DNA of 64,000 nucleotides from Paracoccus aestuarii (GTDB taxonomy: Bacteria; Pseudomonadota; Alphaproteobacteria; Rhodobacterales; Rhodobacteraceae): NCBI RefSeq assembly GCF_028553885.1, contig NZ_CP067169.1, positions 2,777,001-2,841,000 on the forward strand. Reading direction: 5' to 3'. This document shows positions 53,210 to 63,750 of the stretch, one piece after another; within the stretch, counting starts at the first letter, position 1; each line of letters begins with the position of its first letter. Below the pieces are notes generated by a model. That model saw only the letters and a list, made by a program, of their open reading frames with translations. It was not told the DNA's origin and searched no databases. Both the position numbers and the translations under genes were made by a program.

Positions 53210-53779
53210 TCAGGACGCGGTCAGGGACTGGCGCAGCGGCTGCAGGTTCCGTCCGGCCTCGCCCGGGGTGGTGGCGGGGGCGGCCAGGTCCTGGACGCGC
53301 TGCATCTTTTGGGTTTCCTGATAGGCGCGGGTCGCCAGTTCCAGCAGGCGGTCGCGCAGCAGCTGGCTTTCGGCAAAGGCGCGGGCCTGGCTCTCCTCGG
53401 CCTCGGCCGCGGGGGCTGTGGCATCGCGCACCCCCTCCGGCACCGCGCGCGAGGCCGCGGGCTCGACCGCCCCGGCCTGACCGGCAAAGGCGGGCGCGGC
53501 CCGGCCCGGCGCGGTGGCCGCAGCACCCGCCATGGTGATCGGCGCGATCAGCGCCGGCGTCACGGCAGGGGCCGCGATCACCGCCGGGGCCGAGGCCTCC
53601 AGCCGTGCGATCGCCTCGGGCGAGATGTCGAAGACCACGCCGGAATCCCCGGATGTCGGGGCGGCGGCAGGCTCGGTCTCGCGGGGCTTGTCATCCTCGG
53701 GCCGGGCCTGCTGGGCCTGGTGGGTCTGGGGCGCGCTGACAAGCGCGACGACACCCTTGTTCACGGTGTTCAGCAACAT
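53210..53779 (-). CDS. unrecognised Ala/Pro-rich protein between rpsO and pnp
   Basis: A 189-aa protein that I do not recognise. A good aaaggagaac site precedes the ATG. The N-terminus (MLLNTVNKGVVALVSAPQTH) is followed by a charged stretch and VVFDISPEAIARLEA (about 48-62). An Ala/Pro-rich, probably disordered region runs to about 125. The C-terminal 60 residues look helical (AESQLLRDRLLELATRAYQE). There is no signal peptide, membrane segment or cysteine. Codon use is GC-rich like its neighbours, which supports it as real. Its own promoter is visible upstream in an AT-rich patch. The FDISPEA phrase occurs in various proteobacterial proteins of unknown role. Confidence 0.65.
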   Translation of the reverse strand: MLLNTVNKGVVALVSAPQTHQAQQARPEDDKPRETEPAAAPTSGDSGVVFDISPEAIARLEASAPAVIAAPAVTPALIAPITMAGAAATAPGRAAPAFAGQAGAVEPAASRAVPEGVRDATAPAAEAEESQARAFAESQLLRDRLLELATRAYQETQKMQRVQDLAAPATTPGEAGRNLQPLRQSLTAS

Positions 53780-53886
53780 GATCGTTCTCCTTTGATGTTA
53801 TTTTCCATCAAGGATTTGTTAAGCTTTCTCCACTTCGGGATCGGGACAGTTTTAATCGATTGCGTCCGATCGCCCGCCCGGGCGCG

Positions 53887-53915
53887 GACATATTCCGTTA
53901 TCATATTGGTTTCAA
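53887..53915 (-). promoter_or_regulatory. promoter for the Ala/Pro-rich gene in an AT-rich patch
   Basis: On the minus strand TTGAAA (53915-53910) and TATGTC (53892-53887) are 17 bp apart. The patch 53780-53940 is markedly richer in A/T than its surroundings. A leader of about 100 bases would precede the ATG at 53779. Confidence 0.5.
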
Positions 53916-53988
53916 ATGATTATATCGACCGAAGTCCCTTGGCGCATATCCACGACCTGCCCCAAAGGACAGATGCCGCCCGCGCATG

Positions 53989-54019
53989 AAAAACGCCCGC
54001 GGCCGGGGGCTGCGGGCGT
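53989..54019 (-). terminator. rho-independent terminator of rpsO
   Basis: On the minus strand an 8-bp stem (ACGCCCGC / GCGGGCGT) with a GC-rich loop is followed directly by GTTTTTC. It begins 24 bases after the rpsO stop. Confidence 0.85.
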
Positions 54020-54042
54020 CGATCTGCGGTCGGTCGCGGGGC

Positions 54043-54312
54043 TTAGCGGCGCAGGCCCAGCTTGCCGATCAGGGCGGTATAGCGCGCCTCTTCCTTCTTC
54101 TTCAGATAGTCCAGCAGCTTGCGGCGCTGCGCGACCATCATCAGCAGACCACGGCGCGAGTGGTTGTCTTTCTTGTGCGACTTGAAGTGCTCGGTCAGGG
54201 TCGCGATGCGCGAGGTCAGGATCGCGACCTGCACCTCGGGCGAACCGGTATCGCCTTCCTTGGTGCCGAATTCCTTGATGACGCGGTTCTTTTCTTCGAC
54301 GGTGATCGACAT
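54043..54312 (-). CDS. rpsO: 30S ribosomal protein S15
   Basis: An 89-aa protein, exactly the family length, starting [20 protein letters not shown]. It contains [15 protein letters not shown] and [16 protein letters not shown], which contact 16S rRNA h22, and ends IGKLGLRR. An aaaggagatc ribosome site precedes the ATG; the longer upstream frame is not used. It has its own promoter and a strong terminator, so it is transcribed separately from pnp. Confidence 0.98.
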   Translation of the reverse strand: MSITVEEKNRVIKEFGTKEGDTGSPEVQVAILTSRIATLTEHFKSHKKDNHSRRGLLMMVAQRRKLLDYLKKKEEARYTALIGKLGLRR

Positions 54313-54411
54313 CGGGATCTCCTTTCGGATTGAGGTGATGGCGCAGGCCGGGATGTCGTCCAGCACAGGCCCGTGAACCACCGCACGGGGGCGGGCCCCG
54401 GCGGATGGGCG

Positions 54412-54440
54412 CGCATAGCCGATCCGCGCGGAATTGGCAA
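54412..54440 (-). promoter_or_regulatory. promoter for rpsO
   Basis: On the minus strand TTGCCA (54440-54435) and TATGCG (54417-54412) are separated by 17 bp, giving a leader of about 90 bases. The leader contains GC-rich inverted segments and could carry the S15 autoregulatory site, which I cannot define here. Confidence 0.5.
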
Positions 54441-54454
54441 CCGCCAAGGCGGGG

Positions 54455-55423
54455 TCAGGCGCCGACGGGCACCATGCGCACCGCATCCAGGGTCAGGCCG
54501 CCATGCTGCAGAAAGCGGCCAACGGCCTGGCCGTCCACCTCCAACAGCCAGCTGCCGTCGTCATCCTCGCGCAGTCCCAGCTGGGCGGTCTCGGCCAGGC
54601 GGTGATCCAGATGCAGCTCGACCCGGTCCTCGGCGGCATCGAAATCGGCGATGGTGGGCGCGCCGCCCTGGACCATGCGCAGCACGAACAGGTCGCGCCC
54701 CTCATTGCCCGAGGCGAAGTCATGGGCGCCGGGCATCAGCGTGTCGTCGCCCTCGCCGCCATTCATCCAGACGGTCTCGGGGCCGTCATGGCCGATCAGC
54801 ACGTCATTGCCGCGACCGCCCTCCAGGTCGTCCGACCCCGCGGTCGAGACCAGCAGGTCGTCCCCGTCATTGCCCATCAAGATGTCGTTGCCCGGGCCGC
54901 CGAACAGCGTGTCATTGCCCTCGCCGCCCAGCAGGGTGTCGTCGCCCTCCTCGCCGAAGAGCATGTCGTCGCCCCCCTGCCCGGCCAGCAGGTCATCGCC
55001 CGGCCCGCCATAGAGGACATCGTTGCCGCCCGGACCAGAGGCCGCATCGCCCTGGATCCAGTCATCGCCTTCGCCGCCATGGATGGTGTCGTCACCCAGG
55101 CCGCCGCGCAGGTCGTCATCACCACCGCCGCCGCGAATCAGGTCATTGCCCGCGCCGCCCATCAGGATATCCAGATCCTCGGACCCCTCGATGATGCGGT
55201 CGATCATCGCCGTATCCGGTTCGGGCCCCGGTTCGGGCTGGTCAGGCAGGGGTTCGGGCAGCGGTTCGGGCAGGATCGAGGGCAGCGTCCCCTCGGACCC
55301 GCCATCGCTGTCGTCGCGGGGGATGTCGTCCTCATCGGGTTCGGCATCGCGCTGGCCGGCCGAAGACATGTCCAGCAGCAGGCCCGCCATCAGCACGCCC
55401 AGAAATCCGCCCAGAATCATCAT
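54455..55423 (-). CDS. RTX-repeat calcium-binding protein with N-terminal membrane segment
   Basis: The protein has 322 aa from [20 protein letters not shown]. Residues 2-18 are hydrophobic, then an acidic linker (20-45) and a Pro/Glu stretch with [20 protein letters not shown] (50-70). About thirteen GGxGxD-type nonapeptides follow (about 85-215), for example [19 protein letters not shown]. They fold as a parallel beta roll when calcium binds. The C-terminal 90 residues have [20 protein letters not shown], the usual cap of such repeats. A start 87 bases upstream is possible but unlike the family. RTX proteins normally leave by type I secretion; no exporter genes are near. Confidence 0.82.
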   Translation of the reverse strand: MMILGGFLGVLMAGLLLDMSSAGQRDAEPDEDDIPRDDSDGGSEGTLPSILPEPLPEPLPDQPEPGPEPDTAMIDRIIEGSEDLDILMGGAGNDLIRGGGGDDDLRGGLGDDTIHGGEGDDWIQGDAASGPGGNDVLYGGPGDDLLAGQGGDDMLFGEEGDDTLLGGEGNDTLFGGPGNDILMGNDGDDLLVSTAGSDDLEGGRGNDVLIGHDGPETVWMNGGEGDDTLMPGAHDFASGNEGRDLFVLRMVQGGAPTIADFDAAEDRVELHLDHRLAETAQLGLREDDDGSWLLEVDGQAVGRFLQHGGLTLDAVRMVPVGA

Positions 55424-55542
55424 GGGATCCGTTCCCGCCCAGACCGGCCCATCGCCGTCCCGGTCAGAATACCCCAGCCCGGCCCTCCGCAGAATGCAAT
55501 TGTGAAGCAATCCTTAACGCACCCCCACCCGGGCGCGGGCAT

Positions 55543-55568
55543 GAAAAAACCCGCCTTGCGGGGCGGGT
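55543..55568 (-). terminator. rho-independent terminator of rpmJ
   Basis: On the minus strand ACCCGCC / GGCGGGT arms with a 6-base loop are followed by TTTTTT and C. It begins 27 bases after the rpmJ stop. Confidence 0.85.
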
Positions 55569-55594
55569 GATTTCGTCTTCCGTGATCCGGCCGA

Positions 55595-55720
55595 TCAGCC
55601 CTGGCGGGCCTTGAAGCGGCGGTTGGTCTTGTTGATCACGTAAATGCGGCCCTTGCGGCGCACGACCTGGCAGTCGCGGTGCCGGCTCTTGAGCGAGCGG
55701 AGCGAGTTGCGAACCTTCAT
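55595..55720 (-). CDS. rpmJ: 50S ribosomal protein L36
   Basis: A 41-aa protein that starts [20 protein letters not shown] and ends [17 protein letters not shown]. This is the longer, zinc-less L36 form: only one Cys is present instead of the C-C-C-H set. Such C-minus paralogues are common in alphaproteobacteria. A gaagacc sequence precedes the ATG. A longer in-frame opening upstream runs through the tRNA gene and is not real. Confidence 0.95.
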   Translation of the reverse strand: MKVRNSLRSLKSRHRDCQVVRRKGRIYVINKTNRRFKARQG

Positions 55721-55770
55721 CGGTCTTCTCCATCGTCGCGGCGCGTCGCAGCCGCATTGGAAAACGAAAT

Positions 55771-55793
55771 GCCCCCGACGATTGGCCGGGGGC
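55771..55793 (-). terminator. hairpin after tRNA-Val, likely terminator
   Basis: GCCCCCG (55771-55777) pairs with CGGGGGC (55787-55793), with a 9-base loop. On the minus strand the stem is followed by ATTTCGTTTTCC. It lies 11 bases beyond the tRNA 3' end. Confidence 0.6.
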
Positions 55794-55803
55794 GGCGAAA
55801 GAA

Positions 55804-55878
55804 TGGTGGGCGGTACTGGGATCGAACCAGTGGCCACTACGATGTCAACGTAGTGCTCTACCGCTGAGCTAACCGCCC
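55804..55878 (-). tRNA. tRNA-Val (anticodon GAC)
   Basis: The minus strand folds into a complete cloverleaf. The acceptor stem is GGGCGGT paired with ACCGCCC, the D arm contains GCTCAGCGGTAGAGC, the anticodon arm is CTACG-TTGACAT-CGTAG with GAC at 34-36, and the T arm holds GGTTCGATCC. The discriminator A and the CCA end are encoded. There are 75 bases including CCA and no variable-arm expansion. Confidence 0.97.
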
Positions 55879-55925
55879 GTTCCTCGGGTCCGGGGCATTC
55901 CTGCTCCATCGCCTTGGTCCGCGTG

Positions 55926-55954
55926 TCTATAACGGGCGTCCCGGGGGGATTCAA
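55926..55954 (-). promoter_or_regulatory. promoter for tRNA-Val
   Basis: On the minus strand TTGAAT (55954-55949) and TATAGA (55931-55926) are exactly 17 bp apart. This is one of the closest sigma-70-type matches in the window, about 48 bp before the tRNA 5' end. Confidence 0.7.
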
Positions 55955-56014
55955 GGCCTATCGGCAGCGTATTTTTCAGGTTTATATGCGACCACGCCGG
56001 AAGCCGAGGTTGCC

Positions 56015-56878
56015 GTGTCACAGCCCGACCTGCCCTATGTCCTGAACCGTCCCGACCGATGGGCCGCGGGGGTGATCTTCGCGTCGCCCCATTCGGGCCA
56101 TGCCTATCCCGACTGGTTCCTGCGCGGCACCCGCCTGCCCGTGCCCGTGCTGCGCTCGTCCGAGGATGCCTTCGTCGACCGGCTGATCGCGCCTGCGGTG
56201 GGGCATGGCGCGGTGACGCTGGCTGCGCGCGTGCCGCGCTGCATCGTCGATCTGAACCGCGGCCCGGACGAGATCGACCCCATGGTCGTGCGCGGCGTGC
56301 CCCGCCATCCGCTGAACCAGCGCACCATGGCCGGGCTGGGGGTGATTCCCCGCGTGGTCAGCCAAGGCCGCGTCATCCATGACCGCCCGATCGAGCGGGC
56401 CGAGGCCGAACGCCGCATCGACCTGTGCTGGCGCCCCTATCACCGCGCCCTGTCGGCCCTGATCGCCGAGGCCCGCGCCCGATTCGGCCAGGCGATCCTG
56501 ATCGACATGCATTCCATGCCCCATGACGCCCTGCGCCATCTGCAGGGCGACCGCCCGGACATGGTTCTGGGCAACCGCCACGGGCTGTCCGCGGCGGCGC
56601 GGATCTCGGATGCGGTCTGCATGGCGGTGGAATCCGAGGGCTGGGTGATTCGCCGCAATTCGCCCTTCTCGGGGGCCTATATCTGTTCCGCCTATGGCCG
56701 CCCGGCCCAGAACGTCCATGTCATCCAGCTGGAGATCGACCGCTCGCTCTATATGGACGAGGCCGCCATCGCCCCCCTGCCCCGATTCGACGATTTCGCC
56801 GTCCGTCTGGAACGGGTGATCGCCCGCCTGGCCGATCCCGGCGCCGCGCAGGCGGGCGGGCGCATCGCCGCCGAATAG
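56015..56878 (+). CDS. N-formylglutamate amidohydrolase family protein
   Basis: The protein has 287 aa from a GTG. FASPHSGHAYPDWFLR (near residue 22), RCIVDLNRGPDEIDP (near 75) and LIDMHSMPHDA (near 165) carry the metal-ligand His/Asp/Glu residues of this zinc hydrolase family. The type enzyme (HutG) hydrolyses N-formylglutamate in histidine degradation, but no other hut gene is near and paralogues act on other N-acylated amino acids, so the substrate is uncertain. It is followed 5 bp later by a Nudix gene on the same strand. Confidence 0.87.
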   Translation: MSQPDLPYVLNRPDRWAAGVIFASPHSGHAYPDWFLRGTRLPVPVLRSSEDAFVDRLIAPAVGHGAVTLAARVPRCIVDLNRGPDEIDPMVVRGVPRHPLNQRTMAGLGVIPRVVSQGRVIHDRPIERAEAERRIDLCWRPYHRALSALIAEARARFGQAILIDMHSMPHDALRHLQGDRPDMVLGNRHGLSAAARISDAVCMAVESEGWVIRRNSPFSGAYICSAYGRPAQNVHVIQLEIDRSLYMDEAAIAPLPRFDDFAVRLERVIARLADPGAAQAGGRIAAE

Positions 56879-56883
56879 GGCCG

Positions 56884-57294
56884 GTGCCCCGCCCCCGCCC
56901 CTTCAACGGCGCCAAGCTGCTTCTGACCTGCGGCGACCGGATGCTGACACTGCTGCGCGACGACCGGCCGGACCTGCCCTTTCCCGGCCATTGGGACCTG
57001 CCCGGAGGCGGGCGCGAGGGGGCGGAATGGCCCGAGGCCTGCGCCCGGCGCGAACTGGCCGAGGAATTCGGCCTGACCCTGCCGCCTGGCGCGCTCAGGG
57101 GGCGGTCCTTCGCCTCAATCGCGGGGCCGGGGATGCGGTCTTGGCTGTTCCGGGGCCGGATCGGCCCCGACCAGATCGCCGCCACCCGATTCGGCCCCGA
57201 GGGTCAGGGCTGGCGCATGATGCCCCTGGCCGAATTCGTCACCCATCCCCGCGCGGTGCCGCATTTCCGGGACTGGGTGCGCGCGGCGGTCTAA
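56884..57294 (+). CDS. Nudix hydrolase
   Basis: The protein has 136 aa from a GTG 5 bp after the amidohydrolase. The complete Nudix box GGREGAEWPEACARRELAEE (plus FG; about 39-60) has the Rx-E and EE residues that hold magnesium. WDLPGGG precedes it. Such enzymes cleave nucleoside diphosphates linked to another group; the substrate is unknown. Its stop overlaps the pyrF stop on the other strand by 4 bases. Confidence 0.88.
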   Translation: MPRPRPFNGAKLLLTCGDRMLTLLRDDRPDLPFPGHWDLPGGGREGAEWPEACARRELAEEFGLTLPPGALRGRSFASIAGPGMRSWLFRGRIGPDQIAATRFGPEGQGWRMMPLAEFVTHPRAVPHFRDWVRAAV

Positions 57295-57977
57295 TGCGTG
57301 CGGATCTGGGACAGGATCGCCTCGGCCGCGGCGCGCGGATCGGGCGCCTGCCAGATCGGGCGGCCCACCACGATGTGATCGGCCCCGGCCTGCAGGGCGT
57401 CTGCGGGCGTCTCGACCCGCTTCTGATCGCCCAAGGCCGCGCCCGCGGGGCGCACGCCCGGCGTCACGATCAGCCGCGATCCCGGCAGGGCGCGGATATC
57501 GGCGGCCTCGCGCGGGGAACAGATGATACCGTCGGCGCCCGCCTCGAACGCCCGGGCCGCGCGTTCCACGGTGATCTGGTGCAGATTCCCCGCCTGGATC
57601 ATCCCCGCATCCAGATCCGCCCGGTCCAGCGAGGTCAGGATGGTCACGCCCAGGATCTTCAGGTTCGACCCCGCCGCCCCCTGTTTCGCCGCCGCGACCA
57701 CATGCGGGTCGCCATGCACGGTCAGGAAATCCAGATCGAACTGCGCCAGCCCGCGCACCGCGGCCTCGACCGTGGCACCGATATCGAACAGCTTCATGTC
57801 CAGAAAGATGCGCTTGCCGTGATCCTGCTTCAGCTCGTTGGCCAGGGCCAGACCGCCGCCGGTCAGCATCCCCAGCCCGATCTTGTAGAACCCCACGGCG
57901 TCGCCCAAACGCTCCGCCAAGGCCAGCCCGTCCAGTGCGTTCGACACGTCCATCGCCACGATCAGCCGGTCATCCAT
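57291..57977 (-). CDS. pyrF: orotidine 5'-phosphate decarboxylase
   Basis: A 228-aa TIM-barrel enzyme that makes UMP, the last step of pyrimidine synthesis. It starts MDDRLIVAMDVSNALDGLAL; an in-frame ATG 18 bases upstream (57995) is an alternative. The catalytic set Asp-x-Lys-x-x-Asp is in IFLDMKLFDIGATVEAA (near residue 60), and VTPGVRPAGAALGDQKRV binds the phosphate. Length is standard. It is divergent from clpB and converges on the Nudix gene. Confidence 0.95.
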   Translation of the reverse strand: MDDRLIVAMDVSNALDGLALAERLGDAVGFYKIGLGMLTGGGLALANELKQDHGKRIFLDMKLFDIGATVEAAVRGLAQFDLDFLTVHGDPHVVAAAKQGAAGSNLKILGVTILTSLDRADLDAGMIQAGNLHQITVERAARAFEAGADGIICSPREAADIRALPGSRLIVTPGVRPAGAALGDQKRVETPADALQAGADHIVVGRPIWQAPDPRAAAEAILSQIRTH

Positions 57978-58017
57978 CGCCCGTTCCCCATCCATGATCC
58001 GCGGGCCTTATGACATG

Positions 58018-58046
58018 CTTGAAACCACCCTGCGACCCCCCCAAAT
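58018..58046 (+). promoter_or_regulatory. RpoH (sigma-32) type heat-shock promoter of clpB
   Basis: CTTGAAA at 58018-58024 and CCCCAAAT at 58039-58046 are separated by 14 bp, close to the CTTGAAA-N13-15-CCCCATNT consensus. It lies about 80 bp before the clpB ATG, as expected for a heat-shock disaggregase. Confidence 0.75.
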
Positions 58047-58124
58047 TCCAATCATCGGACCCGGACCGGGGCGTGCCGCAACAGGGCGCCGCCAGCACGG
58101 GGGCTTAGCAAAAGGAGAAGACCG

Positions 58125-60755
<2,631 letters not shown>

Positions 60756-60767
60756 CGCCATGACAAG

Positions 60768-60795
60768 GGCGTGGCCGCATCAGGGCGGCCACGCC
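60768..60795 (+). terminator. hairpin between clpB and the GNAT gene
   Basis: GGCGTGGCCG (60768-60777) and CGGCCACGCC (60786-60795) form a perfect 10-bp stem with an 8-base loop, 13 bases after the clpB stop. There is no T tract, so partial termination or mRNA 3'-end protection is more likely than a strict stop. Confidence 0.45.
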
Positions 60796-60815
60796 GCAAA
60801 CCGGACAGGACACCG

Positions 60816-61307
60816 ATGGATGACGTGACGATCCGGCTGCTGCAGCCGCAGGACCTGCCGCTCTATCAGGCGATCCGGCTGGAATCGCTGATCGAGGAGC
60901 CGCAGGCCTTCGCCAACACCCATGCCGATTGGGCCGCCTTGTCCGAGGCCGAATGGCGCCAGCGCATGTCAGGCCCGATCATGCTGGCGATGCAGGGGAA
61001 CAGCCCGGTCGGCATCATGGGCCTGATCCGACAGAACGGCGAGCGGCGGGCCCATCGCGCCAGCCTGATCATGGTCTATCTGCGCGCCGATTTGCGCGGG
61101 ACGGGCCTTGCCGACCGGCTGCTGCGGGCGGTGATCGACCATGCGGCGCGGTCCGGCATCACCCAGATCGAACTGACCGTCTCGGCGGGCAATTCCCAGG
61201 CCACGGCCTTCTATCGCCGCCACGGCTTTCGGCAGACCGGCCTGATCCCAAACGCGCTGATTATCGACGGCATTTCCGTCGACGAGATCACGATGATCCG
61301 GACCTGA
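60816..61307 (+). CDS. GNAT family N-acetyltransferase
   Basis: The protein has 163 aa from MDDVTIRLLQPQDLPLYQAI. The acetyl-CoA-binding segment is MVYLRADLRGTGLADRLLRA (about 91-110), a variant of the Q/R-x-x-G-x-G/A motif A. TVSAGNSQATAFYRRHGFRQ (motif B, near 130-150) is typical. The substrate is unknown. It sits 60 bp downstream of clpB, across the hairpin, and may be co-expressed. Confidence 0.87.
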   Translation: MDDVTIRLLQPQDLPLYQAIRLESLIEEPQAFANTHADWAALSEAEWRQRMSGPIMLAMQGNSPVGIMGLIRQNGERRAHRASLIMVYLRADLRGTGLADRLLRAVIDHAARSGITQIELTVSAGNSQATAFYRRHGFRQTGLIPNALIIDGISVDEITMIRT

Positions 61308-61328
61308 CCAAGACGCCGCCCCCCAGCA

Positions 61329-62138
61329 TCAGTGCTGCAGAAAGCGCAGCAGCGCCTCGTTGAACTCGCGCGCGTGGCTGACATTGCAGCCATGCGGCGC
61401 GCCGGGGATGACGACCAGTTCGCTGCCCGGGATGGCGCGATGGGTGCGTGCGCCCGACCCCTCCAGCGGCACGATCCCGTCCGCATCGCCATGCAGGACC
61501 AGCGTCGGGATGGTCACCTTTGTCAGGTCGTCGCGGAAATCGGTGGTGCCGAAGGCCTCCATGCAGGCCAGCAGCGCCGTCTGATCCGCTTGTCGGCACA
61601 ATGCGACGGCCTTCCGGCGCTCCTCTTCTGACACCTTCAACTCACCGTTCGCAGTGAAAAAATCGCGGGTGAACTGGTCGAAGAAGGCCTCGCGGTCGCC
61701 CTTGGCGCCCTTCTCCATCTCCTCGGCCTTGTCCTCGGTCAGGGGGCCTTCGGGATTGTCGTCGGACTGCATCATGAAGGGCGGCACGGCGGAGGCGAAG
61801 ACGACCGAGCGCAGCCGCCCCTCGCCGTGATTGGCGACATAGCGCGCGACCTCGCCCCCACCCATCGAAAAGCCCACCAGCGTCACGTCGCGCAGGTCGT
61901 GATTCTCGATCAGGCTGTCCAGATCCGCGGCCAGCCGGTCGTAGTCATAGCCGCCCTCGGGTTTGTCGGACCGACCGAAGCCGCGCCGGTCATAGGCGAT
62001 GACACGGTGGCCGGCCTGCGACAAAGCGGGAATCTGGTGTTCCCAGGCCTCGGCGCTCAGCGGCCAGCCATGGATCAGGATGACGGGGCGGCCTTCGCCC
62101 TTGGTGTCCTCGACAAAGAGATTGACGGATTCGCTCAT
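61329..62138 (-). CDS. alpha/beta hydrolase (non-heme haloperoxidase-like)
   Basis: The protein has 269 aa from MSESVNLFVEDTKGEGRPVI; the frame stays open upstream into the opposing gene, but this start has the family N-terminus. The oxyanion-hole HGWP is near residue 24. The nucleophile Ser is in VGFSMGGGEVARYV (near 95), the acid is in LHGDADGIVPLEGS, and the His is in PGAPHGCNVSHAREF. The family includes esterases and cofactor-free chloroperoxidases. It is divergent from the nitronate monooxygenase gene across 126 bp. Confidence 0.9.
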   Translation of the reverse strand: MSESVNLFVEDTKGEGRPVILIHGWPLSAEAWEHQIPALSQAGHRVIAYDRRGFGRSDKPEGGYDYDRLAADLDSLIENHDLRDVTLVGFSMGGGEVARYVANHGEGRLRSVVFASAVPPFMMQSDDNPEGPLTEDKAEEMEKGAKGDREAFFDQFTRDFFTANGELKVSEEERRKAVALCRQADQTALLACMEAFGTTDFRDDLTKVTIPTLVLHGDADGIVPLEGSGARTHRAIPGSELVVIPGAPHGCNVSHAREFNEALLRFLQH

Positions 62139-62264
62139 CTGAAAATGCCTTTCGTGACTGTCTGCGAAAAACGTGGGGGCTTCGGACGGGGTTCCTGCCG
62201 CCGCGTCACGATTGCCTGATCCGCCCCGCCGCCCGAAGATGCCCCCAACCGAAGGAGGAACCCC

Positions 62265-63233
62265 ATGCTGCCCCCGATCCTGCAAGACCTGCGCATCCCC
62301 GTCATCGCCTCGCCCATGTTCATCGTCTCGGGGCCGGAACTGGTCATCGCGCAATGCAAGGCGGGCATCGTCGGCAGCTTTCCCGCCCTGAACGCGCGGG
62401 AAAAGGATGGCGAGCCGCCGCTGCTGGACGCCTGGCTGACCCGGATCGAGGAGGAGCTGGACCGCCACAACCAAGCCAATCCCGACCGCCCCGCCGCGCC
62501 CTTCGCGGTGAACCAGATCGTGCATCGCAGCAATGCCCGGCTGGAACGCGACATCGAGATCTGTCACCGCCACAAGGTGCCGATCTGGATCACCTCGCTT
62601 GGTGCGCGGGTCGAGGTGAACCAGGCCGCCCATGATTGCGGCGGCATCGCGCTGCATGACGTGATCAACAACACCTTCGCCCGCAAGGCGGTGGAAAAGG
62701 GCGCCGACGGGCTGATCGCGGTGGCCGCGGGCGCGGGCGGCCATGCGGGTCCGCAATCGCCTTTCGCCCTGATCCAGGAGATCCGCGACTGGTTCGACGG
62801 GCCGCTGCTGCTGTCGGGATCCATCGCCACGGGGCGCGCGGTCTTGGCGGCGCAGGTGATGGGCGCCGATCTGGCCTATATCGGCAGCCCCTTCATCGCG
62901 ACCGAGGAGGCGAATGCCCAGCCCGACTACAAGCAGATGATCGTGGACAGCACGGCGGCCGACATCGTGACCTCGTCGCTGTTCACAGGCGTGTCGGGCA
63001 ATTATCTGGCGCCGTCGATCCGCAAGGCGGGGCTGGACCCCGACAACCTGGAGGGCGCGGATGCCAGCGCGATGAATTTCGGCGCGGGATCCTCGAAGCC
63101 CAAGGCTTGGTCCTCGATCTGGGGCGCGGGACAGGGGATCGGCGCGGTGCGCGCGGTGGAACCGGCCGCCGCCCGGATCGACCGGCTGGCCCAGGAATAT
63201 CATGCGGCAAAAGAGGCCGTCGCCCGGCTGTGA
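62265..63233 (+). CDS. nitronate monooxygenase (2-nitropropane dioxygenase family)
   Basis: A 322-aa FMN-dependent TIM-barrel enzyme that oxidises alkyl nitronates. It starts [20 protein letters not shown]; a gaaggagga site precedes the ATG. FMN-binding segments include [17 protein letters not shown] and [20 protein letters not shown], where AGGHAG carries the conserved His. [20 protein letters not shown] and [12 protein letters not shown] bind the FMN phosphate. Natural substrate unknown; propionate-3-nitronate detoxification is typical for the family. It stands 67 bp before msrB. Confidence 0.9.
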   Translation: MLPPILQDLRIPVIASPMFIVSGPELVIAQCKAGIVGSFPALNAREKDGEPPLLDAWLTRIEEELDRHNQANPDRPAAPFAVNQIVHRSNARLERDIEICHRHKVPIWITSLGARVEVNQAAHDCGGIALHDVINNTFARKAVEKGADGLIAVAAGAGGHAGPQSPFALIQEIRDWFDGPLLLSGSIATGRAVLAAQVMGADLAYIGSPFIATEEANAQPDYKQMIVDSTAADIVTSSLFTGVSGNYLAPSIRKAGLDPDNLEGADASAMNFGAGSSKPKAWSSIWGAGQGIGAVRAVEPAAARIDRLAQEYHAAKEAVARL

Positions 63234-63300
63234 TCCTTTTCCTTCGGATGGGGCGTTCCCATATCACTGGCAGAACGCCTCATCACCCCGGAGGAAGCCC

Positions 63301-63750
63301 TTGGCTTACGAAAAGACCCCCGATGCGATCGCCCGGCTGACGCCGGAGCAGTATCGCGTCACCCAGGAAAACGGCACCGAACGTGCCTTCACCGGCGAAT
63401 ATGACCACCATTTCGAACCGGGCCTCTATGTCGATGTCGTCTCGGGCGAGCCGCTGTTCGTCAGCGCCGCGAAATACGATTCCGGCTGCGGCTGGCCGGC
63501 CTTCACCAAGCCAGTCGAGGGCAACGTGACCGAGCATCGCGACACCAGCCACGGCATGGTCCGTGTCGAGGTGCGGTCGAAGCACGGCGACAGCCATCTG
63601 GGCCATGTCTTCCCCGACGGCCCGCGCGAGGCGGGGGGGCTGCGCTACTGCATCAATTCGGCCTCGCTGCGTTTCGTGCCCAAGGACCGGATGGAGGCCG
63701 AGGGCTATGGCGACTATCTGTCCCAGGTCGAGGAGGCGCATCATGGCTGA
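63301..63750 (+). CDS. msrB: peptide-methionine (R)-S-oxide reductase, zinc-less form
   Basis: The protein has 149 aa from a TTG directly after cggaggaagccc; no better ATG exists near the conserved N-terminus ([20 protein letters not shown]). The catalytic Cys117 is in [14 protein letters not shown], and [11 protein letters not shown] (Cys63) is the usual recycling region. The two CxxC zinc ligand pairs of E. coli MsrB are missing: they read VSGE and VRSKHGD. So this is a metal-free MsrB. It reduces methionine-R-sulfoxide in oxidised proteins. It overlaps msrA by 8 bases. Confidence 0.93.
   Translation: MAYEKTPDAIARLTPEQYRVTQENGTERAFTGEYDHHFEPGLYVDVVSGEPLFVSAAKYDSGCGWPAFTKPVEGNVTEHRDTSHGMVRVEVRSKHGDSHLGHVFPDGPREAGGLRYCINSASLRFVPKDRMEAEGYGDYLSQVEEAHHG

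Noticed and set aside
50684..53989. An 1101-codon open frame on the plus strand opposite pnp
   Set aside because: It crosses the pnp terminator and several promoters and shows no domain; pnp on the minus strand is certain.
53780..54042. AT-rich patch between rpsO and the unknown gene as a mobile-element scar
   Set aside because: No terminal inverted repeats, target duplication or transposase remnant could be seen; a promoter plus the rpsO terminator account for it.
54800..55200. Regularly spaced repeats as a CRISPR array
   Set aside because: The period is about 27 bases with coding-frame variation; they encode the GGxGxD nonapeptides of the RTX protein.
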